A program made the position numbers and the translations under genes. Of a DNA stretch of 32,291 nucleotides, positions 23,814 to 30,702 are shown one piece after another. The notes beneath the pieces are model-generated. The model saw only the letters and a program-made list of their open reading frames with translations. It was not told the origin of the DNA and did not search any database. The stretch is taken from positions 1 through 32,291 of the forward strand of contig JAUJPF010000034.1 of NCBI GenBank assembly GCA_030447275.1, given 5' to 3'. The stretch comes from Solirubrobacteraceae bacterium. GTDB taxonomy: Bacteria; Actinomycetota; Thermoleophilia; Solirubrobacterales; Solirubrobacteraceae. Position 1 is the stretch's first letter, and each line of letters starts with the position of its first letter.

Positions 23814-24422
23814 GTGCCGAAGCTCTGGGACGAGACGATCGACGCGCATCGCCACGCCGTGCGCGAGGCGACGCTGGACGCCGCCGCCGCGCTCCTCGCC
23901 GAGCACGGCCTGCGGGCGGTGACCATGTCGCAGATCGCCGAGCGCACCGGCATCGGGCGCGCGACGCTCTACAAGTACTTTCCGGATGTCGAGGCGATCC
24001 TGGCCGCCTGGCACCGTCAGGTCCGGGTCGAGGCGATCCTGGCCGCCTGGCACGAGCGTCAGGTCCGCGGCCACATGCGGCAGCTCGCCGCGCTGCGCGA
24101 CCGCGACGAGAGCGCCCGGGAGCGCCTCGCGGCCGTCCTCCACACCTACGCGCTCATCCAGCACGAGCACCAGGACGGCGCGCTCGCCGCCCAGCTGCAC
24201 CAGGGCCCGCACATGGCCCACGCCCAGCAGCACTTGTGCGGGTTCATCGGCGACCTCGTGGCCGAGGGCGCTGCCGCCGGCGAGCTGCGCGCGGACGTGT
24301 CGCCCGACGAGCTGGCAGGCTTCTGCCTCAGCGCCCTGGCAGGCGCCGGCGGACTGCACTCCAAGGCAGCCGTTCGCCGACTGGTCGACGTCACGCTCGC
24401 CGCCCTTCGACCGCTCGCCTGA
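23814..24422 (+). CDS. TetR/AcrR-family regulator with an internal tandem duplication
   Basis: The 202-residue protein has a TetR HTH domain (AVREATLDAAAALLAEHG, then TMSQIAERTGIGRATLYKYF). Right after it a 13-residue segment is doubled: VEAILAAWHRQVR followed by VEAILAAWHERQVR. Family proteins normally have it once, at the start of the helix that links the DNA-binding and ligand domains. The C-terminal domain is helical and His-rich (ALIQHEHQDG, HQGPHMAHAQQHLCG), suggesting metal sensing. GTG 23814 starts the conserved part and lies near a TATACT box. It is divergent from the His/Pro-rich anchored protein. The duplication is in frame, so the protein may still fold, but its DNA-binding geometry could change. 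Confidence 0.85.
   Translation: MPKLWDETIDAHRHAVREATLDAAAALLAEHGLRAVTMSQIAERTGIGRATLYKYFPDVEAILAAWHRQVRVEAILAAWHERQVRGHMRQLAALRDRDESARERLAAVLHTYALIQHEHQDGALAAQLHQGPHMAHAQQHLCGFIGDLVAEGAAAGELRADVSPDELAGFCLSALAGAGGLHSKAAVRRLVDVTLAALRPLA
23988..24067 (+). repeat. In-frame tandem duplication inside the TetR gene
   Basis: Unit 1 spans 23988-24026 (39 bases) and unit 2 spans 24027-24067. The first 27 bases of each are identical. Unit 2 has an extra GAG codon and then the same CGTCAGGTCCG. The near identity means a recent event or an assembly artefact. Confidence 0.85.
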
Positions 24423-24533
24423 GCTTCTCGCACCCCCCGCGGTTCTGCAGACAGAGACGGCGGACGGGAGCGAACGCGCCTGGCCGCGATCGTCTGGGAG
24501 CACTCCGCCGGGCGCCGGGTAGCCTCAGAGCGG

Positions 24534-24762
24534 ATGGGTTCGATCGCCACCCGGCTGGAGATTCACCGGCGCTGTCGTCGGCTGACGGCGATCTTCGTGG
24601 TGCGTCTGCTCGACGGCGATCATCGCGCATCACAGCGGCCCGGCGATGGGCGAGCCCATCACGAGCATGGGCATGAGCGTTGCGGTCGAGCTGTGCCTGG
24701 CGGCGTCCACCGCACAGATCGCTCGGGCAGAGCCTGGCCTGCTTCTCGTCAGCCCGGGTTGA
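24534..24762 (+). pseudogene. Small membrane protein with HHSG motif, frameshifted
   Basis: This fills most of the 437-base gap 24423-24859. From ATG 24534 the frame reads MGSIATRLEIHRRCRRLTAIFVVRLL. Removing one base at about 24612-24613 continues as TAIIAHHSGPAMGEPITSM, then GMSVAVELCLAASTAQ, ending at the TGA 24760-24762. The rebuilt 75-residue protein has a hydrophobic first helix, a His-His-Ser-Gly loop with Met residues, and a second hydrophobic helix. That layout recalls small actinobacterial membrane proteins found near copper genes. I cannot name the family with confidence. The rest of the gap (24763-24859) holds no gene I can support. Confidence 0.4.
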
Positions 24763-24859
24763 CCGGCGCTGACCTGGGCACGCACGCGCGCGTCGCACGC
24801 TCACCCGGCCCGACCACTCAGACGCAGATGCAGACGCACCCAAGGGGAACGAGACCGAG

Positions 24860-25468
24860 ATGAACACGCGCAAGATCCTGGCCGCGCTCGTGGCCGCTGG
24901 CATGCTGACCGCCGCCGGCTGCGGCAACGACGACGACTCCCGCGCGAGTGGCGAGTCCGGCGCCGGCAACGGCACCGATCGCGCGTTCGTCGCCGAGATG
25001 ATCCCGCACCATGAGAGCGCCGTGGAGATGGCAGAGATCGCTCGGCAGCGCGGCGAGAGCGAGTTCGTGAAGCAGCTGGCCGGCGACATCGTGCGCACGC
25101 AGACGCAGGAGATCGCCACGCTGCGCCGCGAGGACGAAGCGCTCGACAGCGCGGGCGTCGAGAAGGGTTCGCTCGGCGTGCCCGAGCACGCGACGGGCAT
25201 GGACGACGACCCGTCCGAGCTCAGGACCGCCAAGCCGTTCGACAAGGCGTTCCTGGAGATGATGATCCCCCACCACGTCGGCGCGATCGAGATGGCCAAG
25301 GCCGAGCAGGCCGAGGGCGGCGACCCCGAGCTCAAGGCGCTGGCGCAGCGGATCATCGACGCGCAGGAGCGCGAGATCGACGAGATGCGCGAGCACCTCG
25401 GCCCGGAGGGCGACGGCGCGACCGGCGGCGCTGAGGACGCCGGCCATGGCTCCGGGCACTCGGGCTGA
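24860..25468 (+). CDS. DUF305-family lipoprotein
   Basis: The 202-residue precursor has a lipobox (LTAAGC, Cys about 21). Two DUF305 halves follow, each with the signature Met-Ile-Pro-His-His: MIPHHESAVEMAEIA (about residues 49-63) and MMIPHHVGAIEMAKAE (about 134-149). The His-rich tail is DAGHGSGHSG. DUF305 is a ferritin-like four-helix family often found in copper and metal resistance clusters; it is predicted outside the membrane, anchored by lipid. The next gene begins 19 bases after its stop, so the pair is likely cotranscribed. Metal binding through the His pairs is plausible; the metal is not known. Confidence 0.9.
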   Translation: MNTRKILAALVAAGMLTAAGCGNDDDSRASGESGAGNGTDRAFVAEMIPHHESAVEMAEIARQRGESEFVKQLAGDIVRTQTQEIATLRREDEALDSAGVEKGSLGVPEHATGMDDDPSELRTAKPFDKAFLEMMIPHHVGAIEMAKAEQAEGGDPELKALAQRIIDAQEREIDEMREHLGPEGDGATGGAEDAGHGSGHSG

Positions 25469-25487
25469 GCGCGGAGCGGGCGGCACG

Positions 25488-26378
25488 ATGTCGCCGCCCC
25501 CACGACCTCCGTCGAAGGCGACGTTCCGACGTCTGCGTGGCCTGCCCCTCGTCCCGCTGCTCGTGCTCGCCGGCTGCGGTAGCGGCGATGACACCGCGCC
25601 CTCCACCGGCGCGGGCCCGGTCACCAGCGACCCGGGCGTCTCGCACATCCACGGCGTCGGCATCAACCCCGCCGACGACGCGGTCATCGTCGCCACCCAC
25701 ACCGGGCTGTTCCGGGCGGCGGCCGGCGAGCAGCGCGCCGAGCGGATCGGCGATCGCCGTCAGGACACGATGGGCTTCACCGTGATCGGGCCCGACCGCT
25801 TCCTGGGCTCCGGGCACCCAGACGCGCGCGACGACCTGCCGCCGCTGCTGGGCCTGATCCGTTCTCGTGACGCCGGCCGAAGCTGGCAGCCCGTCTCGCT
25901 GCTCGGCGAGGCCGATTTTCATGTCCTGCGGGCGGCCGGCCGGCGTGTGTACGGCGTCAACTCCGCCGATGGCGCGCTGCTGGCCTCAGCCGACGGCGGC
26001 CGTACGTGGCGGCGGCGGAGGCCGCCCGGGCCCCTGCTGGATCTGGCCATCGATCCGCGCGACGGCGACCGGATCGTCGTCTCCGGGGAGCGAGGCCTGG
26101 CCGTCTCACGCGACGGTGGGAAGCGCTGGCGGCCACTCGACTCAGAGCGTGTCGGGCTGCTGGCGTGGACCGACGAGCTGGTGCTCGTCGACGCGGCCGG
26201 CGACGTGCATTCGAGCGCCGACGCCGGACGCACGTTCACGAGCGTCGGGGCCCTCGGCGGTCAGCCCGCCGCGCTGGCCGGTCACGACGGGCAGCTGCTC
26301 GCGGCGCTGCATGACAACACGGTGCACGTCTCCGCCGACGGCGGGCGCAGCTGGAGGTTGCGCGTGCGCGGCGGCTGA
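25488..26378 (+). CDS. F510_1955-type BNR-repeat lipoprotein
   Basis: The 296-residue precursor has a lipobox (LVLAGC) followed by SHIHGVGINPADDAVIVATHTGLF, the opening of the F510_1955/exo-alpha-sialidase-like beta-propeller family. Asp-box type repeats appear as SRDAGRSWQPV, SADGGRTWRRR, SRDGGKRWRPL, SADAGRTFTSV and SADGGRSWRLR, giving about five blades. Such proteins are annotated as glycosyl hydrolases, but catalytic residues are not established, and they often sit beside DUF305 and copper genes. ATG 25488 is chosen because a signal peptide follows; the earlier in-frame ATG 25446 overlaps the DUF305 gene. A strong hairpin lies 27 bases after the stop. Confidence 0.82.
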   Translation: MSPPPRPPSKATFRRLRGLPLVPLLVLAGCGSGDDTAPSTGAGPVTSDPGVSHIHGVGINPADDAVIVATHTGLFRAAAGEQRAERIGDRRQDTMGFTVIGPDRFLGSGHPDARDDLPPLLGLIRSRDAGRSWQPVSLLGEADFHVLRAAGRRVYGVNSADGALLASADGGRTWRRRRPPGPLLDLAIDPRDGDRIVVSGERGLAVSRDGGKRWRPLDSERVGLLAWTDELVLVDAAGDVHSSADAGRTFTSVGALGGQPAALAGHDGQLLAALHDNTVHVSADGGRSWRLRVRGG

Positions 26379-26404
26379 GCTCCGCGCCGTGGTCCCCGCA
26401 ACGA

Positions 26405-26432
26405 GAAGCGCCCGGCGTGGGCCCGGCGCTTC
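26405..26432. terminator. Hairpin terminator between the convergent BNR lipoprotein gene and nrdJ
   Basis: GAAGCGCC (26405-26412) and GGCGCTTC (26425-26432) pair over 8 bp, and three more pairs form inside after one mismatch. ATTTT follows on the plus strand. It serves the stop at 26378 and, on the other strand, nrdJ (stop 26482). Confidence 0.7.
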
Positions 26433-26481
26433 GAACGTCTCTCATTTTCAAGCCCGTCGACCGCGGACCGGACGCTCAGGC

Positions 26482-29412
26482 CTACCCGCAGCCGGTGTTG
26501 AACCCGCAGCTCGAGCACGTGTAGCACGAGCCCGTGCGCTGCATCATCCCGCCGCACTGCTGGCACGCCGGGCCGAGGTCGAGGCCCGCGAGGCGGGCCG
26601 GGACGACCGGCGGCGTCTCCGTGAACGCGGTGGCCGCGGGCTGCGGGGCGTCGCCGCTCGAGGCGGCGGCCTTCGGCTCGCTCGCGGTCGCGCCGCCGTT
26701 GCCGCCGTTGCCCCCGTTCCCGCCGTTCGCGGGGCCGGCGCTGTCGGAGGACAAGGACGTCGCCGCCTCCTGCGCCGTCTTCCGCGCGCGGACCTCCGGC
26801 GTGAGGATCCCGAGCTCCTCCTGATCGTCGGCGTCGAGGAACCGCGACGCCAGCCAGCGCATGATGTAGTCGGGCATCGACTTTGCGAACGGGATCTCCG
26901 GGTTCTGGGTGATCCCTTCCGGCTCGAAGCGCATGTAGGCGAACTTCTGGACGAGCGTCTCGAGCGGCACGCCGTACTGGAGCGCGATCGAGATCGCCGT
27001 CGCGTACGAGTTCAGCAGGCCGCGGAGGGTCGAGCCCTCCTTGCCGATGTCGGTGAGGAAGATCTCGCCGACGCTGCCGTCCTCGTACATGCCCGCGGTG
27101 ATGTAGCCCTCGTGGCCGCCGATCGAGAACTTGTGGGTGATCGACTGGCGCTCGCGCGGCATCCGCCGGCGGACCGGGCCCGCGTCGGCCTGCGCCTTCT
27201 TCATCGCCTCGGAGACCGCCGACTCGAGCTCCTCCTTCGTGAACTCGGCGCCCGGCTTCGTGGCGGCGACGGCGTCGACCACCGCGTCGGCGACGGCGTC
27301 CGCCTCGGCGTCGGTCCGCAGCGCCTGCGCGGTCTTCGAGCCGTCGCGGTAGATGGCCAGCGCCTTGACGCCGAGCTGCCACGCCTGCGTGTACGCGTCG
27401 GCGATGTCGTCGACCGTCGCGGTCTGCGGCATGTTGACCGTCTTCGAGATCGCGCCCGAGATGAACGGCTGGACGGCGCCCATCATCTTGATGTGGCCCA
27501 TGTGCGAGATCGCGCGCTCGCCGACCGCGACGTCGAACACCGACAGGTGCTCGTCGAGCAACCCCGGCGCGCCGACGATCGTCGCGTGCTCGTTGATGTG
27601 GGCCTCGATCTGCTCGATCTGCTCGTCGCTGTAGCCCAGCGTGCGCAGCGCCATCGGGATCGTCTGATTGACGATCGTCATCTGACCGCCGCCGACGAGC
27701 TCCTTGAACTTCACGAGCGAGAAGTCGGGCTCGACGCCGGTCGTGTCGCAGTCCATGAGAAACGAGATCGTCCCCGTCGGCGCGAGCACCGTGGCCTGCG
27801 CGTTGCGGTAGCCGAACGCCTCGCCGGCGCTCACCGCGCGGTCCCACGTCGTGCGGGCGGCCTTCAGCAGCGCCTCGTCGCCGCACGTCGAGTCCGGGAT
27901 CGCGTACGAGGCGTCGCGGTGCATCCGCATGACGCCGTTGTGCGCGTCGCGGTTCTCCGCGTAGCGCTCGTACGGGCCGAGGGCGCCGGCCACGCGGGCC
28001 GAGCCGAGGTACGCGCGGCCGGTCATCAGCGCCGTGATCGCCGCCGCCGTGCCGCGGCCGGCGTCCGAGTCGTACGGCATGCCGTTCGACATCAGGTACG
28101 CGCCGAGGTTCGCGTAGCCGAGCCCGAGCTGGCGGAACGCGCGCGCGTTGACGCCGATCTCCTCCGTCGGGTAGCTCGACGGGCCGACGACGATCTCCTG
28201 CGCGAGGAACATCACGTCGACGACGTGCTCGAAGCTCTCGACGTCGAAGCTCCCGTCCGCCCGCCGAAACCGCATCAGATTGATCGACGCGAGGTTGCAC
28301 GCGCTGTCGTCGACGTGCATGTACTCCGAGCACGGGTTCGACGCGTTGATCCGCCCGCTGTTCGGCGACGTGTGCCACTGGTTGATCGTCGTGTCGTACT
28401 GGACGCCCGGGTCCGCGCAGCGCCACGCGGCCTCGGCGATCTCGCGCATGAGCTCGCGCGCGGGGACGGGATCGCCGACCGGCTCGCCCGTCGTGCGGGC
28501 GATCAGGTGCCAGTCCTCGTCGTTCTCGACGGCGTGCATGAACTCGTCCGTCACGCGGACCGAGTTGTTGGCGTTCTGGTACTGGATGGAGTGGAAGCCG
28601 TCGCCGTCGATCGACATGTCGAACCCGGCGTCGCGCAGCGCGGCGGCCTTGTCCTCCTCCTTGGCCTTGCACCAGATGAACTCGCGGATGTCCGGGTGGT
28701 CGACGTCGAGGACGACCATCTTCGCGGCGCGCCGCGTCTTTCCGCCCGACTTGATCGTGCCCGCCCACGAGTCGGCGCCGCGCATGAACGAAACCGGCCC
28801 GGACGCGGTGCCGCCCTTGGCCAGCGGCTCCATCGACCCGCGGATCTTCGAGAGGTTGATGCCCGACCCGGAGCCGCCCCGGAAGATCTTGCCCTCCTTG
28901 GTGTTCCAGGCGAGGATCGAGTCCATGTTGTCCTCGACCGAGAGGATGAAGCAGGCCGAGCACTGCGGGCTCTCCTCGAACCCGACGTTGAACCAGACCG
29001 GCGAGTTGAACGCCGCCATCTGGTGCAGCAGGACGTACGTCAGCTCGGCCTCGAACGCGTCGCCGTCGTCGACGGTCGCGAAGTAGCCGCGCTGGCGCCC
29101 CCAGTCGGCGATCGTGCCCGCGACGCGGCCGATCATCCGCTTGACGCTGCGCTCGCGCGCGGGCGACGCGAGCTGCCCGCGGAAGTACTTCTGCGCGACG
29201 ATGTTGGTCGCGTTCTGCGACCAGGTCTTCGGGAACTCGACGTCGGTCTGCTCGAACGCGATCCGGTCGCCGTGACCGATGCGCGCGTCGCGAAGCTCCC
29301 ACTCCACGGTGTCGAACGGATCCACCCCCGGCTGCGTGAACAGCCGTCGCACCGTCAGCGCCTGATCGGCGGCGCTGCTGTCGATGAGTGCGGTCTGCGG
29401 GATGGCTGCCAT
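26482..29412 (-). CDS. nrdJ: Adenosylcobalamin-dependent (class II) ribonucleotide reductase
   Basis: The 976-residue enzyme reduces ribonucleotides to deoxyribonucleotides with a B12 radical cofactor. Visible landmarks are FNSPVWFNVGFEESPQCSACFIL (first active-site Cys), the substrate loop GSGSGINLSKIRG, and NPCSEYMHVDDSACNLASIN with the Cys/Glu active-site pair. The ALAPTG-type stretch VLAPTGTISFLMDCDTTG follows. The TSCPD domain near residues 730-830 (EGYITAGMYEDGSVGEIFL) comes next, then a Gly/Asn linker and a C-terminal zinc-ribbon tail CQQCGGMMQRTGSCYTCSSC. ATG 29412 has AGAGGAG five bases upstream. The last 120 bases are duplicated at 22750-22876. A candidate promoter lies at 29582-29610, giving a leader of about 165 bases. 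Confidence 0.96.
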   Translation of the reverse strand: MAAIPQTALIDSSAADQALTVRRLFTQPGVDPFDTVEWELRDARIGHGDRIAFEQTDVEFPKTWSQNATNIVAQKYFRGQLASPARERSVKRMIGRVAGTIADWGRQRGYFATVDDGDAFEAELTYVLLHQMAAFNSPVWFNVGFEESPQCSACFILSVEDNMDSILAWNTKEGKIFRGGSGSGINLSKIRGSMEPLAKGGTASGPVSFMRGADSWAGTIKSGGKTRRAAKMVVLDVDHPDIREFIWCKAKEEDKAAALRDAGFDMSIDGDGFHSIQYQNANNSVRVTDEFMHAVENDEDWHLIARTTGEPVGDPVPARELMREIAEAAWRCADPGVQYDTTINQWHTSPNSGRINASNPCSEYMHVDDSACNLASINLMRFRRADGSFDVESFEHVVDVMFLAQEIVVGPSSYPTEEIGVNARAFRQLGLGYANLGAYLMSNGMPYDSDAGRGTAAAITALMTGRAYLGSARVAGALGPYERYAENRDAHNGVMRMHRDASYAIPDSTCGDEALLKAARTTWDRAVSAGEAFGYRNAQATVLAPTGTISFLMDCDTTGVEPDFSLVKFKELVGGGQMTIVNQTIPMALRTLGYSDEQIEQIEAHINEHATIVGAPGLLDEHLSVFDVAVGERAISHMGHIKMMGAVQPFISGAISKTVNMPQTATVDDIADAYTQAWQLGVKALAIYRDGSKTAQALRTDAEADAVADAVVDAVAATKPGAEFTKEELESAVSEAMKKAQADAGPVRRRMPRERQSITHKFSIGGHEGYITAGMYEDGSVGEIFLTDIGKEGSTLRGLLNSYATAISIALQYGVPLETLVQKFAYMRFEPEGITQNPEIPFAKSMPDYIMRWLASRFLDADDQEELGILTPEVRARKTAQEAATSLSSDSAGPANGGNGGNGGNGGATASEPKAAASSGDAPQPAATAFTETPPVVPARLAGLDLGPACQQCGGMMQRTGSCYTCSSCGFNTGCG
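26489..26611 (+). repeat. Direct repeat B: intact 3' end of nrdJ
   Basis: This is the functional copy of the repeat, encoding the NrdJ C-terminal zinc-ribbon tail on the minus strand. It matches 22750-22876 in direct orientation, so about 3.6 kb with six genes lies between the two copies. Confidence 0.85.
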
Positions 29413-29492
29413 GGGGACTCCTCTTGCCGCGTTTTTGCGGACTTTGCGGGTATTTTGCCGCCGTTTTAGGCGGAATCCCGCATCAGATCGAA

Positions 29493-29504
29493 CCGTCCGG
29501 ACGG
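29493..29504. other. Perfect 12-bp palindrome in the nrdJ leader
   Basis: CCGTCCGGACGG is a perfect palindrome about 80 bases before the nrdJ start. The related string TTCCGTCC, an inverted match to GGACGGAA, recurs near 29568. These could form leader RNA structure or a DNA operator. Confidence 0.4.
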
Positions 29505-29581
29505 AACGAAGAGGGTGCATAGAAGAGGGTAGTGAGCGCGCGAGGAACCGACGGAGGCGTTCGCGATTCCGTCCGAAGCGC

Positions 29582-29610
29582 GCTATACAACACTCGCCGA
29601 CTCGCTACAA
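29582..29610 (-). promoter_or_regulatory. Candidate housekeeping-type promoter for nrdJ
   Basis: On the minus strand TTGTAG (29610-29605), 17 bases, then TATAGC (29587-29582). This would start transcription near 29575 and leave a leader of about 165 bases. The leader contains the hairpin CCGCC-TAAAAC-GGCGG (29473-29458) and three CGCAAA-like A-rich repeats before the ribosome binding site. No B12-box of the cobalamin riboswitch is seen. Confidence 0.4.
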
Positions 29611-29631
29611 CGAGTTCGGAGAAGGAAACGA

Positions 29632-29699
29632 TGGAGGTGGAGGGAATCGAACCCTCGGCCGGTCGGATGTAGAGCCCTCGGCCGCACCCAGCCACCCCC
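29632..29699 (-). tRNA. tRNA-like element, probably degenerate
   Basis: The minus strand has a 7-bp acceptor stem (GGGGGTG with CACCTCC, one G-U pair), discriminator A and no encoded CCA. A perfect T arm is present (GAGGG-TTCGATT-CCCTC). The 36 bases between them are four or five short of a normal tRNA. A 4-bp D stem can be drawn (GCTG-GGTG-CGGC), but the expected anticodon loop CTCTACA (anticodon CTA) is flanked by only about three pairs. The 3' end resembles tRNA-Ser. I regard it as a decayed or deletion-bearing tRNA, or a tRNA-derived fragment, and do not assign an amino acid. Confidence 0.4.
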
Positions 29700-29707
29700 G
29701 ACTATCG

Positions 29708-29737
29708 CTGGAGGGGGAGCTCACGCTTCCCCTCCAG
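29708..29737 (-). terminator. GNRA-capped stem-loop downstream of the ribbon-helix-helix gene
   Basis: On the minus strand a 9-bp stem (CTGGAGGGG with CCCCTCCAG) continues, after one A-C mismatch, with AGC-GTGA-GCT, giving a GTGA tetraloop. It lies 24 bases beyond the RHH stop. A second small palindrome (CCGACTCAGTCGG, 29745-29757) lies between. Termination of the RHH message is the simplest reading; a structured small RNA is possible. Confidence 0.5.
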
Positions 29738-29760
29738 TGTCTTACCGACTGAGTCGGACG

Positions 29761-29946
29761 CTAGGCGGGCACAGGATCTCCCTCTTGTCCGGCGTTCATC
29801 GGGGCCGCGTGAGCGGCGACGTGGTTGCGGATGATCCGCCTGACCTCGGCCGAGACGGTGCGGTCTTCCGCGGCAGCGATGCGCTCGAGCGCATCGGCGA
29901 GAGCTTCGGGGACGCGCACCGAGACATGGACCTGGTTCTTGCTCAT
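29761..29946 (-). CDS. Ribbon-helix-helix (CopG/Arc-like) DNA-binding protein
   Basis: The 61-residue protein has the RHH pattern: beta strand QVHVSVRVPEA, helix A LADALERIAAAED, turn RTVS, helix B AEVRRIIRNHVAAH, then a Pro/Gly tail. It probably binds DNA as a dimer. GGGAGGAG lies about 11 bases before the ATG. A 10-base-period direct repeat of GTGACA lies upstream, the kind of site RHH proteins bind. RHH proteins are often antitoxins, but no toxin gene is adjacent on either side. It may be an orphan regulator. Confidence 0.75.
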   Translation of the reverse strand: MSKNQVHVSVRVPEALADALERIAAAEDRTVSAEVRRIIRNHVAAHAAPMNAGQEGDPVPA

Positions 29947-29970
29947 AGGGCTCGATGCTCCTCCCGTTGT

Positions 29971-29987
29971 GTGACAGTTGGTGACAC
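29971..29987. promoter_or_regulatory. Direct repeat, candidate operator of the RHH protein
   Basis: GTGACA occurs at 29971 and 29981 with a 10-base period, each followed by four other bases, about 25 bases before the RHH start at 29946. One helical turn spacing suits cooperative binding of RHH dimers on one DNA face. Confidence 0.45.
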
Positions 29988-30005
29988 CCGCGCAATAGTG
30001 CGTAA

Positions 30006-30022
30006 CCGGTCGGACGGACCGG
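30006..30022. other. Inverted repeat between the RHH and 30059-30679 genes
   Basis: CCGGTC-GGACG-GACCGG has perfect 6-bp arms around a 5-base loop. It lies downstream of the 30059-30679 stop on the minus strand and could terminate that gene or serve as a site near the RHH promoter. Confidence 0.4.
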
Positions 30023-30058
30023 GACGCTGCGAATTGAGGCGGCCCGTGAGGAAGCGGC

Positions 30059-30679
30059 TTACGCCGGGGACCTGCGCGACCGCAGCCAGTCCGTGAAGTC
30101 GGCCCACGCGCCGCTGGCGCGCCAGCCGGCCTCGCCCACCGCGTGGCGTGCTCCGAGCAGCCAGCGCGGCTCCCATGCGAAGAGGCGGAAGAGCGCCCAC
30201 ACGGCCGCGCCGAGCAGCAGCAGGCCGCCGGCGACGATGAGGGCGACGAGCGCCGCGTCGTCGTCGCCGTCGTCGCGCGCGGGCGTCGCGGCGCCGGTCG
30301 TCGTCCCCGGCTGTGTCGTCGCGGGCGGGGGCGTCGTCTGCGCCGGGGGCGTCGTCGCGGGCGTCGTGGTGCCGGGGACCGTCGCGCCCGGGGCGGGAGC
30401 GGGTGTCGTGGAGGGCGCCGTCGTCCCGCCCGCGCACGTGCCCGACTCGCGCTGCTCGATCGCCGCGTCGAGCCGCGCCGGGAACTCGGGCGCGTACTGG
30501 TCGATGTCGTTCGGGATGTCGCGCTTGGCCTCGTTCAGCTCGGCCTCGGTGTACGCGCACGCGTCGATCTCGCCGTCCTTCTGGTAGTCGGCGAAGACGT
30601 CGTCGAAGGGGTCCGCCGCGGCGACGGCGACGGGCAGGAGGACGACGACGGCGGCCAGCGCTGCGAGGAGCGGACGCAT
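30059..30679 (-). CDS. Secreted Thr/Pro-rich protein with C-terminal membrane helix
   Basis: The 206-residue precursor has a signal peptide (MRPLLAALAAVVVLLPVAVA). A conserved-looking N-domain follows (DPFDDVFADYQKDGEIDACAYTEAELNEAKRDIPNDIDQYAPEF and on) with two cysteines, then a Thr/Pro/Ala linker of about 55 residues. One membrane helix follows (ALVALIVAGGLLLLGAAVWALF), with a basic cytoplasmic tail. The domain order suggests a surface protein held by its C-terminus, with the linker crossing the wall. I do not recognise a named family. ATG 30679 is chosen because the signal peptide starts there; an upstream TTG adds only three residues. Confidence 0.7.
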   Translation of the reverse strand: MRPLLAALAAVVVLLPVAVAAADPFDDVFADYQKDGEIDACAYTEAELNEAKRDIPNDIDQYAPEFPARLDAAIEQRESGTCAGGTTAPSTTPAPAPGATVPGTTTPATTPPAQTTPPPATTQPGTTTGAATPARDDGDDDAALVALIVAGGLLLLGAAVWALFRLFAWEPRWLLGARHAVGEAGWRASGAWADFTDWLRSRRSPA

Positions 30680-30702
30680 CGGCGCCAAGCTAGCAGTGGG
30701 CG

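Noticed and set aside
22750..26611. Insertion sequence or integrase-bearing mobile element between the nrdJ repeats
   Set aside because: No transposase, recombinase or terminal inverted repeats were found between the direct repeats, so a named mobile element class is not claimed.
25867..29469. Open frame of about 1,200 codons on the plus strand across nrdJ
   Set aside because: It is antisense to the clear NrdJ protein, has an Arg/Val/Asp-rich shadow composition and no recognisable domain. Other long antisense frames over leuS, the ATPase and the reductase were rejected for the same reason.
29413..29581. Cobalamin riboswitch in the nrdJ leader
   Set aside because: The conserved B12 box is absent on the minus strand and the leader is shorter than expected for the full aptamer.
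29581..29620. NrdR boxes upstream of nrdJ
   Set aside because: Two CGCTA..CAAC-like strings occur 20-odd bases apart, but they do not match the NrdR consensus or its usual spacing, and they coincide with the promoter elements.
29632..29699. Possible pyrrolysine-type tRNA with CUA anticodon and compact core
   Set aside because: The total length is similar, but the anticodon stem is poorly paired, the T loop is canonical TTCGATT, the discriminator is A, and no pylS-like gene is in the window. A degenerate tRNA is simpler.
29736..29746. GTAAGA on the minus strand near 29741
   Set aside because: It lies between two hairpins after a gene end, with no GACGC box at the right distance and no following start.
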